DNA of 44,487 bases from contig NZ_CP150484.1 in NCBI RefSeq assembly GCF_037997115.1, forward strand, positions 6,657,423 to 6,701,909. Direction: 5' to 3'. The notes beneath the pieces were generated by a model. The model was not told the DNA's origin. It did not search any database and saw only the letters and a list, made by a program, of their open reading frames with translations. The position numbers and the translations under genes are program-made. Position 1 is the first letter of the stretch. Each line of letters starts with the position of its first letter. Below, piece after piece: positions 34,056 through 40,297 of this stretch. The DNA is from Amycolatopsis coloradensis (lineage in GTDB: Bacteria > Actinomycetota > Actinomycetes > Mycobacteriales > Pseudonocardiaceae).

Positions 34056-35743
34056 AGGAGGGCCTCCGGGATGTCGATCTCGCGGGAGCGCAGCCATTCC
34101 CCGAGCGCCTTCGCCTGCGGGTCGAACCGCGCCTGCGACGCGACGCCCTCGCCGAGGATGCCTTCGACGACGAAGTTGAGCGCCCGCAGGTTCGGCAGGA
34201 GATGCCGCCGGACCTCGAGGTCCGCGGTCTCCGGGAGCAGCAGTTTGAACTCGGTGACGGTGAGCCGGTGCGCGAGCCAGCGCCACGCCTCGTCGGAGCG
34301 TGCCCAGACACCGACGTTCGCGTTGCCGCCCTTGTCGCCGCTGCGGGCGCCGACCACCTTGCCGAGCGGTGCCCGCCGGACCTGCGCCTGGGTGAACGGC
34401 GCCGGCAGCCGGTCCTCGTCCACATCGGACAGTGGCAGGGTTTCGGCGGCGGGCGCGATGTCGCGACGCGTCCCGTCCGGCAGGACGGCCACGTGCGGGA
34501 CTTCGTGCGCGTCGACGAAAGCGGGCCGGTACACGCCGTAGGGCGAGGCGGCCGCGGGCGGCGCGGTGACGTGGAAGCCCGGGTAGCTCGCCAACGCGAG
34601 TTCGATCGCCGCGCCGCTGAACGCGCGCCCGGCGACCTCCGGGTCGGCGTCCTTCACCGCGACGTGCAGCAGCGCGCTCGCCTGCTGCTCGGTTTCGGCG
34701 TCGGGCCGGTCGGTGCGGGCCAAGGTCCACTGGACGTCTGCCGGCGGCTTGGCCTTGAGCGCGCCTTCGAGTTGTTCCTTGACCAGAGCGGCTTTCGCCT
34801 CGATGTCGAGTCCGGTGAGGACGAACGTCGTCTCGTTCCGGAAACCGCCGAGCCCGTTCAGGCAGACCTTGAGCGCCGGAGGCGGCGGCTCGCCTGTCAC
34901 GCCGCTGATCCGGACGCGGTCCGGGCCGTCCTCGGTCAGCGTCAGCGTGTCGAACCGCGCGGTGACGTCCGGCCCGGCATAGCGGGCGCCGGTGATCTCG
35001 TAGAGCAGTTGCGCGGTCACGGTTCCGGCGTTCACGACACCGCCGGTGCCGGGGTGTTTGGTGATCACGCTGGAGCCGTCGGCGGAGATCTCGGCGATCG
35101 GGAACCCGGGAACGCCGATCTCGTGCTCGGTGAAGAAGGCGTAGTTGCCGCCGGTGGCCTGCGTGCCGCATTCGATCACGTGCCCGGCGGCGACCGCGCC
35201 CGCCAGCGCGTCGTAGTCGTCGCGGGCCCAGCCGAAGTGCGCGGCGGCCGGGCCGACGATCACCGACGCGTCGGTGACGCGGCCGGTCACCACGATGTCG
35301 GCGCCCGCGTTCAGGCATTCCGCGATCCCCCACGCGCCGAGATACGCGTTGGCGGTCAGGGTCTTGCCGAAGCCGAGTTCTTCCGCGCGCTGGATGAGGT
35401 CGTCGCCCTCGACGTGCGCGATCGCGACGTCGACGCCGAGTTTCACGGCCAGTTCGCGAAGGGCCTCCGCGAGACCCGCGGAATTGAGCCCGCCGGCGTT
35501 GGCGACGATCTTGACGCCCTTTTCCTTCGCCAGCGCGAGATTCTGCTCCATCTGGCGCAGGAAGGTCTTGGCGTACCCGCGGTTCGGGTCCTTCATCCGG
35601 TCCCGGCCGAGGATGAGCATGGTCAGCTCGGCGAGGTAGTCGCCGGTCAGCACGTCGAGCGGGCCGCCGGTGAGCATCTCGTGGACCGCGGAGAACCGGT
35701 CGCCGTAGAACCCGGACGCGTTGCCGATCCTGATCGGGGTCAT
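34052..35743 (-). CDS. AtuA-like protein (DUF1446 plus ferredoxin-fold C-terminal domain)
   Basis: 563 aa; the ATG at 35743 overlaps the upstream stop as ATGA. The N-terminal part has the DUF1446 features IRIGNASGFYGDR, LTGDYLAELTM, VANAGGLN, VTGRVTDASVIVGPAA and ECGTQATGGNYAFF. The C-terminal ~100 residues (LGKVVGARSGDKGGNANVGV to REIDIPEALL) match the AtuA-like ferredoxin-fold domain, fused in one chain. AtuA is needed for citronellol/geranyl degradation in Pseudomonas but its reaction is unclear. Its place beside a carboxylase and two dehydrogenases supports a role in branched-chain or terpenoid acyl-CoA breakdown. Confidence 0.9.
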   Translation of the reverse strand: MTPIRIGNASGFYGDRFSAVHEMLTGGPLDVLTGDYLAELTMLILGRDRMKDPNRGYAKTFLRQMEQNLALAKEKGVKIVANAGGLNSAGLAEALRELAVKLGVDVAIAHVEGDDLIQRAEELGFGKTLTANAYLGAWGIAECLNAGADIVVTGRVTDASVIVGPAAAHFGWARDDYDALAGAVAAGHVIECGTQATGGNYAFFTEHEIGVPGFPIAEISADGSSVITKHPGTGGVVNAGTVTAQLLYEITGARYAGPDVTARFDTLTLTEDGPDRVRISGVTGEPPPPALKVCLNGLGGFRNETTFVLTGLDIEAKAALVKEQLEGALKAKPPADVQWTLARTDRPDAETEQQASALLHVAVKDADPEVAGRAFSGAAIELALASYPGFHVTAPPAAASPYGVYRPAFVDAHEVPHVAVLPDGTRRDIAPAAETLPLSDVDEDRLPAPFTQAQVRRAPLGKVVGARSGDKGGNANVGVWARSDEAWRWLAHRLTVTEFKLLLPETADLEVRRHLLPNLRALNFVVEGILGEGVASQARFDPQAKALGEWLRSREIDIPEALL

Positions 35744-36534
35744 GCGAACTGCCCCGGTTTCCGCCCGGCACCGGGCGGCCCGGCGAAGGCCTGCGCGATC
35801 CCGAGCCATTCTTCGACGTCCTTGCCGGTGGCGACCAGGTCGGTGTCGGCGGGGTGACGGCGCTGGGTGATGACGAGGCAGAAGCCGACGGCGCTGCCGG
35901 TGAGCCGCTGCCCCGCGTCCTCGGGGCCGAACGCCCAAGTGGTGCCGTCGGGCGCGGTCAGCTCGACGCGGAATTCCTCGCTGGGCGGGGACAGCGAGTT
36001 GAGCTTGTAGGCGAAGTCGCGAGTGCGGGTGCCGAAGCGGGCGATGTGCCAGATCCGCGCGGTGTTCTCCCGCTCGACGCCGAGCGCGTCGTAGATGTCC
36101 TGGCCATGTGCCCAGGTCTCCATGAGGCGCGCCGTCACCATGGACGCGGCGCTCATCGGCGGGCCGTACCACGGGACCTTCTGCCCGTCGGGGACCGCGG
36201 CGAGCGCGTCAGCGAGTTTCGCGCGGCCGGCGCGCCACTCCGCCAGCAGCTCACGCGGCGGCGTCTTCGCGCCCTCCGCCGCGCCGTCGTCGACGTAGGA
36301 TTCGCCCGTCGCGAGCAGCCCTTCGATCTCGGCCTGCCACTCGGCCTCGGATCCGCGCGCCGCGATCAGCGCCTTCTTGTCCGTCCAGGCCAGATGAGCG
36401 ATCTGATGGGCGATCGTCCAGCCTTCGGCCGGGGTCCGCCGCGCCCAGTCCGACGCGGGCAGATCCGCCACCACGTCGTCGATGGCCTGCGATTCCGCCG
36501 CGAGATCCCCAAGGATCACGCCCAGGTCAGCCAT
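35740..36534 (-). CDS. DinB-like metal-binding protein (TIGR03084/mycothiol-dependent type)
   Basis: 264 aa; the ATG at 36534 follows GAGGAGG at 6 nt. It has the four-helix DinB-type N-terminus with GWTIAHQIAHLAW and METWAHGQDIYDAL, whose His residues are the likely metal ligands, and a C-terminal domain with DGTTWAFGPEDA. Members of this group include mycothiol-dependent maleylpyruvate isomerases. The exact reaction here is unknown. It is the first gene of the six-gene operon and overlaps the AtuA-like gene by 4 bp. Confidence 0.85.
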   Translation of the reverse strand: MADLGVILGDLAAESQAIDDVVADLPASDWARRTPAEGWTIAHQIAHLAWTDKKALIAARGSEAEWQAEIEGLLATGESYVDDGAAEGAKTPPRELLAEWRAGRAKLADALAAVPDGQKVPWYGPPMSAASMVTARLMETWAHGQDIYDALGVERENTARIWHIARFGTRTRDFAYKLNSLSPPSEEFRVELTAPDGTTWAFGPEDAGQRLTGSAVGFCLVITQRRHPADTDLVATGKDVEEWLGIAQAFAGPPGAGRKPGQFA

Positions 36535-36580
36535 GCCCGCCTCCTCGCGTCTCCCTCAGGCTGGCACCCCGCGCCGGAAA

Positions 36581-36598
36581 AATCAAGCACGCCTGATT
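36581..36598. promoter_or_regulatory. Candidate TetR-type operator upstream of the six-gene operon
   Basis: AATCAAGCACGCCTGATT is an imperfect 18-bp dyad (AATCA/TGATT ends, inner GC pairs) about 50 bp before the start at 36534. It could bind the TetR encoded at 26642-27274. No clear -35/-10 pair was found. Confidence 0.5.
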
Positions 36599-36749
36599 GT
36601 TTTGTGGAGACGAACGGAACCGCGAGGTCAACCGGAGATGATGTCCAGCGCGACGGAACGGCCCCGGCCAGCGAACGGATTCCCTCGTCCGCCGCCGCCT
36701 TCACCTGCTTCGACGTCGCCCGTTCAGGACCGAGGAGCGCCGTGACGGA

Positions 36750-36796
36750 GTGAAGGCCTCCTTCCCTACCGTCAGGGTAGGCAAGGAGGCCTTCAC
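36750..36796. repeat. Family B inverted repeat, complete copy
   Basis: The 21-bp arms 36750-36770 and 36776-36796 have one mismatch and a 5-nt loop (GTCAG). The left arm is GTGAAGGCCTCCTTCCCTAC plus C. It lies 20 bp after the stop of the imine-reductase-like pseudogene (36816), where it would act as a terminator on the minus strand. Confidence 0.92.
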
Positions 36797-36815
36797 GGAC
36801 CGGCGTGCGAGCCGC

Positions 36816-37670
36816 CTACTTCCCCGCCCGCTCGAATTCCCGGATCAGCACCGGGTACTGCTCCCCGCCGTGCCCGCCGGCGATCGCCCGGTCGGCCATC
36901 GCCTTGAACAGCTTCGGCAGTTCTGCGTTCACCCCCAGCGCTTCGCATTCCTCGACCAGATGCGCCATTGCCCGTGCATCGGTTTCCAAGGCCGACACCT
37001 CCGCGGGGAAGGAATCCTTGTCGACCTGTTCGGCGTACCCGGGCAGCCAGCCCGCGACCCCGACGGCGATCTGCTGCGCGAAGGGCGCGTACGTCGCGGC
37101 GTCGACACCGGCCGTCTTGAGCATCGCCGTGCCCTGAAGCCACGCGTTCAGGACGCTCCACATCATCGTCAGGCCGGCGACGTCGTACAGGGACGCGAGT
37201 CCGGGGTCCTCGCCGAGGTGGCTGATCGTGCCGAGAGCGCCGAGCCCGAAGTCCGGCCGCGGCCCGCTCAGCAGGATCACCGCGTCGGCGGTCCCGATCG
37301 TCGACGGGATGGCCATGATCGCGCCGTCCACGTACCGGGCGCCCTGTTTTTCCACCCAGGCGGCGGTTTCCCGCGCCTAGGCGGAGTCGCCCGAGGTCAG
37401 GTTGACCAGTGTCGTGCCCGCCAGTGCGGCGTCGCCGAGCAGCGCACGCACGGCGGAGTAGTCGGTGAGGCACAGGATCGTCACGGTGCCGAGCGCGTCG
37501 CCGATCGTGGGCGCGAGCCGGGCGCCTTCGGCCACGAGCGCGTCCGCCTTGGCGGCCGTCCGGTTCCACACGGTCGTGGGATGCCCCGCCTTCAGGAACG
37601 CGCGGGCGAGCGCGGTGCCCATGAGACCGAGGCCGACGACCGATACCGGGGTGTTCTCGTTGTCTGTCAT
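36816..37670 (-). pseudogene. Imine-reductase-like NAD(P)-dependent oxidoreductase broken by an in-frame TAG
   Basis: One frame of 284 codons, the usual length for the imine reductase (IRED)/6-phosphogluconate-dehydrogenase-like family, is interrupted by TAG at codon 98 (37379-37377). The N-terminal part has VVGLGLMGTALARAFLKAGH, VWNRTAAKADALV and LCLTDYSAV. After the stop the homology continues at once with ARETAAWVEKQG, DGAIMAIPSTIG and YDVAGLTMMWSVLNAWLQG. A Gln codon CAG changed to TAG would explain it. It may be a recent pseudogene, a sequencing error, or two fragments; the second has a possible restart at 37355. It is divergent from a MerR gene. Confidence 0.88.
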
Positions 37671-37686
37671 GGCACGATCGTCAACG

Positions 37687-37702
37687 TTGATACCGGTATG
37701 AA
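37687..37702. promoter_or_regulatory. MerR-type dyad between the oxidoreductase and MerR genes
   Basis: TTGATACCGGTATGAA is a near-perfect dyad centred on ACCGGT in the 50-bp divergent spacer. On the minus strand TTGACC (37706-37701) precedes it as a possible -35 for the oxidoreductase gene. This is the arrangement expected for a MerR-family activator. Confidence 0.6.
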
Positions 37703-37720
37703 GGTCAAGTGGGGAAAGCG

Positions 37721-38113
37721 ATGAAGATCGGTGAACTGAGTCACCGGACGGGCGTCAACGCCCACCAGTTGCGCTACTACGAGGCACAAGGCCTCCTGGA
37801 GGCGAGCCGCGGCGCGAACGGTTACCGCGAATACGACGAGACGGCTTTGCTGCGGGTGAAGCAGATCCGCCATCTGCTCGCCGCCGGCCTGTCGTCCGAA
37901 GACATCGCGTACCTGCTCCCCTGCGCGATCGGCGAGGAACCCGAGCTGATCGGCTGCCCCGAGTTGCTGGCCGCGATGCGCGAGCGGCTCGGACGCCTGG
38001 ACGAGCAGCTGGCCAAGCTGACGCGATCGCGCGACGCGCTGGCCGAGTACATCTTGGTGGCCGAGCGGGTCGGCGGCGAGACCTATCCGCCTTTCGACGG
38101 CGCCGCCGCGTGA
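37721..38113 (+). CDS. MerR-family transcriptional regulator
   Basis: The ATG at 37721 follows GGGGAAAGCG, giving 130 aa. The N-terminal winged helix is typical (MKIGELSHRTGVNAHQLRYY followed by EAQGLL and GYREYDE). A dimerisation helix (MRERLGRLDEQLAKLTRSRDA in two parts) and a short tail follow. Cys68 and Cys79 flank EEPELIG, which might bind a ligand but is not a known metal site. It probably controls the divergent imine-reductase-like gene. The TPR gene downstream is coupled by a GTGA overlap. Confidence 0.9.
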   Translation: MKIGELSHRTGVNAHQLRYYEAQGLLEASRGANGYREYDETALLRVKQIRHLLAAGLSSEDIAYLLPCAIGEEPELIGCPELLAAMRERLGRLDEQLAKLTRSRDALAEYILVAERVGGETYPPFDGAAA

Positions 38114-38589
38114 ACGAGGCACACGAAGCGACCCGGCTGCGGGAGCAAGGCACCGACGAGGCGCGCCTGCGGCTGATCGAGCTGGCCGGGCGGCACCCGC
38201 GGGACGCCGTGATCGCCTACCAGACGGCCTGGGCCCACGATTCCGCCGGACTGGAGGCCGAAGCGGCCCCGTTCTACGAAGAGGCGCTCGCGGGCGACGG
38301 TCTGTCCACAGAGGACAGACACGGCGTGTTCGTCGGGCTCGGCAGCACCTATCGCGTCCTCGGCCGGTACGACGAGTCGCTCGCGACCTTGCGGCGCGGC
38401 CTCGGCGAGTTCCCGGACGACGCGACGCTGAGGACGTTCCTCGCGATGACGCTCTACAACGTCGGCGAGGCGCGCGAGGCGGCGGGAACCTTGTTGAAGG
38501 TGCTCGCGGCGACCAGCGCGGACGACGGCGTCCAGCGGTACCGGCGAGCGGTCGAGTACTACGCGGACCATCTGGACGACGTCGAATGA
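38110..38589 (+). CDS. Tetratricopeptide-repeat protein, function unknown
   Basis: The GTG at 38110 overlaps the MerR stop as GTGA, giving 159 aa. Helical repeats of the TPR kind are visible (AVIAYQTAWAHDSAGLEAEA, FVGLGSTYRVLGRYDESLA, TLRTFLAMTLYNVGEAREA). There is no signal peptide or enzyme domain. It resembles small cytosolic TPR proteins found next to MerR genes in actinomycetes. A protein-binding role is likely; the partner is unknown. Confidence 0.85.
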   Translation: MNEAHEATRLREQGTDEARLRLIELAGRHPRDAVIAYQTAWAHDSAGLEAEAAPFYEEALAGDGLSTEDRHGVFVGLGSTYRVLGRYDESLATLRRGLGEFPDDATLRTFLAMTLYNVGEAREAAGTLLKVLAATSADDGVQRYRRAVEYYADHLDDVE

Positions 38590-38595
38590 GCCTTA

Positions 38596-38624
38596 TTGAC
38601 ACCTTGTCAACGTAGCCTTACTTT
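38596..38624 (+). promoter_or_regulatory. Strong promoter of a probably leaderless transcript, with a dyad over the -35
   Basis: TTGACA (38596-38601) and TACTTT (38619-38624) are 17 bp apart. The expected start point, 6-7 nt later, coincides with the ATG at 38631. TTGACACCTTGTCAA (38596-38610) is a 6+3+6 dyad covering the -35, a likely repressor site. Confidence 0.7.
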
Positions 38625-38630
38625 CACGTC

Positions 38631-39470
38631 ATGAGCGCGTACGCCGAAATCACCTACGAGGTCGAAGACCGCATCGCGACGGTCACGCTCAACCGGCCCG
38701 AAGCCCGCAACGGCTACACCATTCGCATGGCCGACGAACTCGGCGACGCGATGGACCGGGCCGACCGCGACGAAGAGGTCCGGGTGGTGATCCTGACCGG
38801 CAACGGCAAGGATTTCTCGGTGGGCGCCGATCTCACGCAGGGCGGTTTCGACTTCGATCCGGAGACCGGGCCGGACGCGGCGTGGCAGGAACCGGCGGGC
38901 CGCTGCTCGAAGCGGATCTTCACGATGAACAAGCCGGTGATCGCGGCCCTGCGGGGCGCGGCCGTCGGCGGCGGCGTCACGATCACGCTGTCGTGCGACT
39001 ACCGGCTGGCGTCCACGGATTCCCGGTTCGGTTTCGTCTTCGTCCGCCGCGGGATCTACCCCGAAGGCGCGTCCGCGTGGTTCCTCCCGCGGCTCGTCGG
39101 GATGGGCACGGCACTCGACTGGATGATCAGCGGCCGCGTCTTCGGCGCCGAGGAAGCGAAAACCGCCGGGCTGGTCCACAGTGTTCATGAGCCCGAGGAA
39201 GTGCTCGGCAAGGCACGCGAACTGGCTCTCGAGATCGCCACGACCACGTCGCCGGTGTCGGTCGCGGTGACCCGGCAGCTGTTGTACCGCATGGCCAGCG
39301 CGGAATCGCCGTTCCCCGTGCACGAACTGGACTCCAAGCTGATCGGCGGCCTGGGCTCCAGTCCGGACGCCGTCGAAGGCGTCGTGTCCTTCCTGCAGAA
39401 ACGACCACCGGAGTTCTCCATGCGTGTAGACACCGACCAGCCCGCCTACCTGCCGTGGCGGAACTCGTGA
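38631..39470 (+). CDS. Enoyl-CoA hydratase/isomerase family protein
   Basis: 279 aa, starting at the ATG 38631 without any ribosome binding site, in keeping with a leaderless message. It has the crotonase features VTLNRPEARNGYTIRMADEL, GNGKDFSVGADL and AALRGAAVGGGVTITLSCDY for the oxyanion hole, and RRGIYPEGASAWFLPRLVG with a candidate catalytic Glu. It should hydrate or isomerise an enoyl-CoA. It may serve the nearby branched acyl-CoA pathway (AtuE/LiuC-like step), but it lies on the other strand with its own promoter. It overlaps the next gene by GTGA. Confidence 0.9.
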   Translation: MSAYAEITYEVEDRIATVTLNRPEARNGYTIRMADELGDAMDRADRDEEVRVVILTGNGKDFSVGADLTQGGFDFDPETGPDAAWQEPAGRCSKRIFTMNKPVIAALRGAAVGGGVTITLSCDYRLASTDSRFGFVFVRRGIYPEGASAWFLPRLVGMGTALDWMISGRVFGAEEAKTAGLVHSVHEPEEVLGKARELALEIATTTSPVSVAVTRQLLYRMASAESPFPVHELDSKLIGGLGSSPDAVEGVVSFLQKRPPEFSMRVDTDQPAYLPWRNS

Positions 39471-40075
39471 ACGCCTATCCCCCCGAGCCTTGGAACCTGG
39501 CGGGGCAGGCGTATCTGTCGATCTGGCGTGTCCCAGTGAGCGAACTGCCCGAACTGCCCGGCGGCGCCGAGCCGATCACGCTGGGCGTCCGCGCCCAGGT
39601 GTTCACCGCGTGGATCGACTACCAGGAGCCCGGGCAGCTTCAGTACCACGAGCTGCTGGCGACCGTCGCGGTCCGCGGCGAACGCCTCTCCAGCTCCATC
39701 ACCGACATCTGGGTCGACAGCGAGGTCTCCCTCGCCGGCGGACGCGCGCTGTGGGGCATCCCCAAGGATCTCGCCGCGCTCGACTTCGCCCATGGGCGGA
39801 CCTTCACCGCCTCGGCGGCCACCCACGAAGACTGGATCGCGACGGCGGCCTTCACCGCCCGCCCGGGCCTCCCGGTGCGGATGCCCGCGGCCTTCGACGT
39901 CGTCCAAATGCTGGACGGCCGTCTCAAAAGAAGCCCCGTCCGAGCGACGGCGAACCCGCGTCCCGCGGCCGCGGATTGGCGGATCAACGAGTCCGGCCCG
40001 CTCGGCTTCCTTGCCGGTCAGCGGCCCGCGCTGAGCGCCTGCCTGCGCGACTTCAAGATCGTCTTCGGCGGCTGA
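39467..40075 (+). CDS. Acetoacetate decarboxylase-like protein
   Basis: The GTG at 39467 overlaps the hydratase stop as GTGA, giving 202 aa; an in-frame GTG at 39455 is possible. The family core TDIWVDSEVSLAGGRALWGIPKDL is visible (quoted here as overlapping pieces TDIWVDSEVSL and GGRALWGIPKDL), with a Lys in the position expected for the Schiff base. The protein is shorter than true acetoacetate decarboxylase (about 245 aa), so the substrate may differ. Co-translation with an enoyl-CoA hydratase suggests a role in acyl or ketoacid breakdown. A small hairpin covers the stop codon. Confidence 0.82.
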   Translation: MNAYPPEPWNLAGQAYLSIWRVPVSELPELPGGAEPITLGVRAQVFTAWIDYQEPGQLQYHELLATVAVRGERLSSSITDIWVDSEVSLAGGRALWGIPKDLAALDFAHGRTFTASAATHEDWIATAAFTARPGLPVRMPAAFDVVQMLDGRLKRSPVRATANPRPAAADWRINESGPLGFLAGQRPALSACLRDFKIVFGG

Positions 40076-40083
40076 CCAGCCGC
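40068..40083 (+). terminator. Hairpin over the stop codon of the decarboxylase-like gene
   Basis: GCGGCT (40068-40073) pairs with AGCCGC (40078-40083) around GACC. The stem is only 6 bp and has no U-tract, so it is a weak terminator candidate. Confidence 0.4.
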
Positions 40084-40154
40084 ACAGCGTGATCGTCTAA
40101 CCCGCCAGGGTGAGCCGACGACACGCCACCCATTGGGGCACGTGCAGCCTCCGA

Positions 40155-40217
40155 CCCCTACATGTAGTCTCTGGGAACCGGTACCGCCCAGCGACGGGGA
40201 GACCGCTCGGGAGCGGT
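40155..40217 (+). promoter_or_regulatory. Candidate NrdR box and structured leader upstream of nrdA
   Basis: The perfect palindrome CTACATGTAG (40158-40167) sits in CCCCTACATGTAGTCT, which matches the NrdR-box pattern in most positions. Downstream, ACCGCTC (40202-40208) and GAGCGGT (40211-40217) form a tight hairpin in the leader, and a CGCAC/GTGCG hairpin follows. Only one box was seen; NrdR usually binds a pair. Confidence 0.5.
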
Positions 40218-40297
40218 TGCCGGACAGCTTTGTGAACGTGCAGCGCACGGCCTTGTGCGGCCTTGCGGTGCTTCAACGCGCCCTTTGGAGACTACGC

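Noticed and set aside
36816..37355. C-terminal half of the imine-reductase-like gene as a separate gene
   Set aside because: It lacks the cofactor-binding domain and continues the same frame directly after the TAG, so a broken gene is simpler.
40170..40260. Cobalamin riboswitch upstream of nrdA
   Set aside because: GGGAACCGGT is suggestive, but I could not find the B12 box or the rest of the conserved core.
40133..40297. N-terminal extension of NrdA by 55 codons
   Set aside because: Starts at a TTG without ribosome binding site, covers the NrdR-like box and leader hairpins, and does not look like NrdA.
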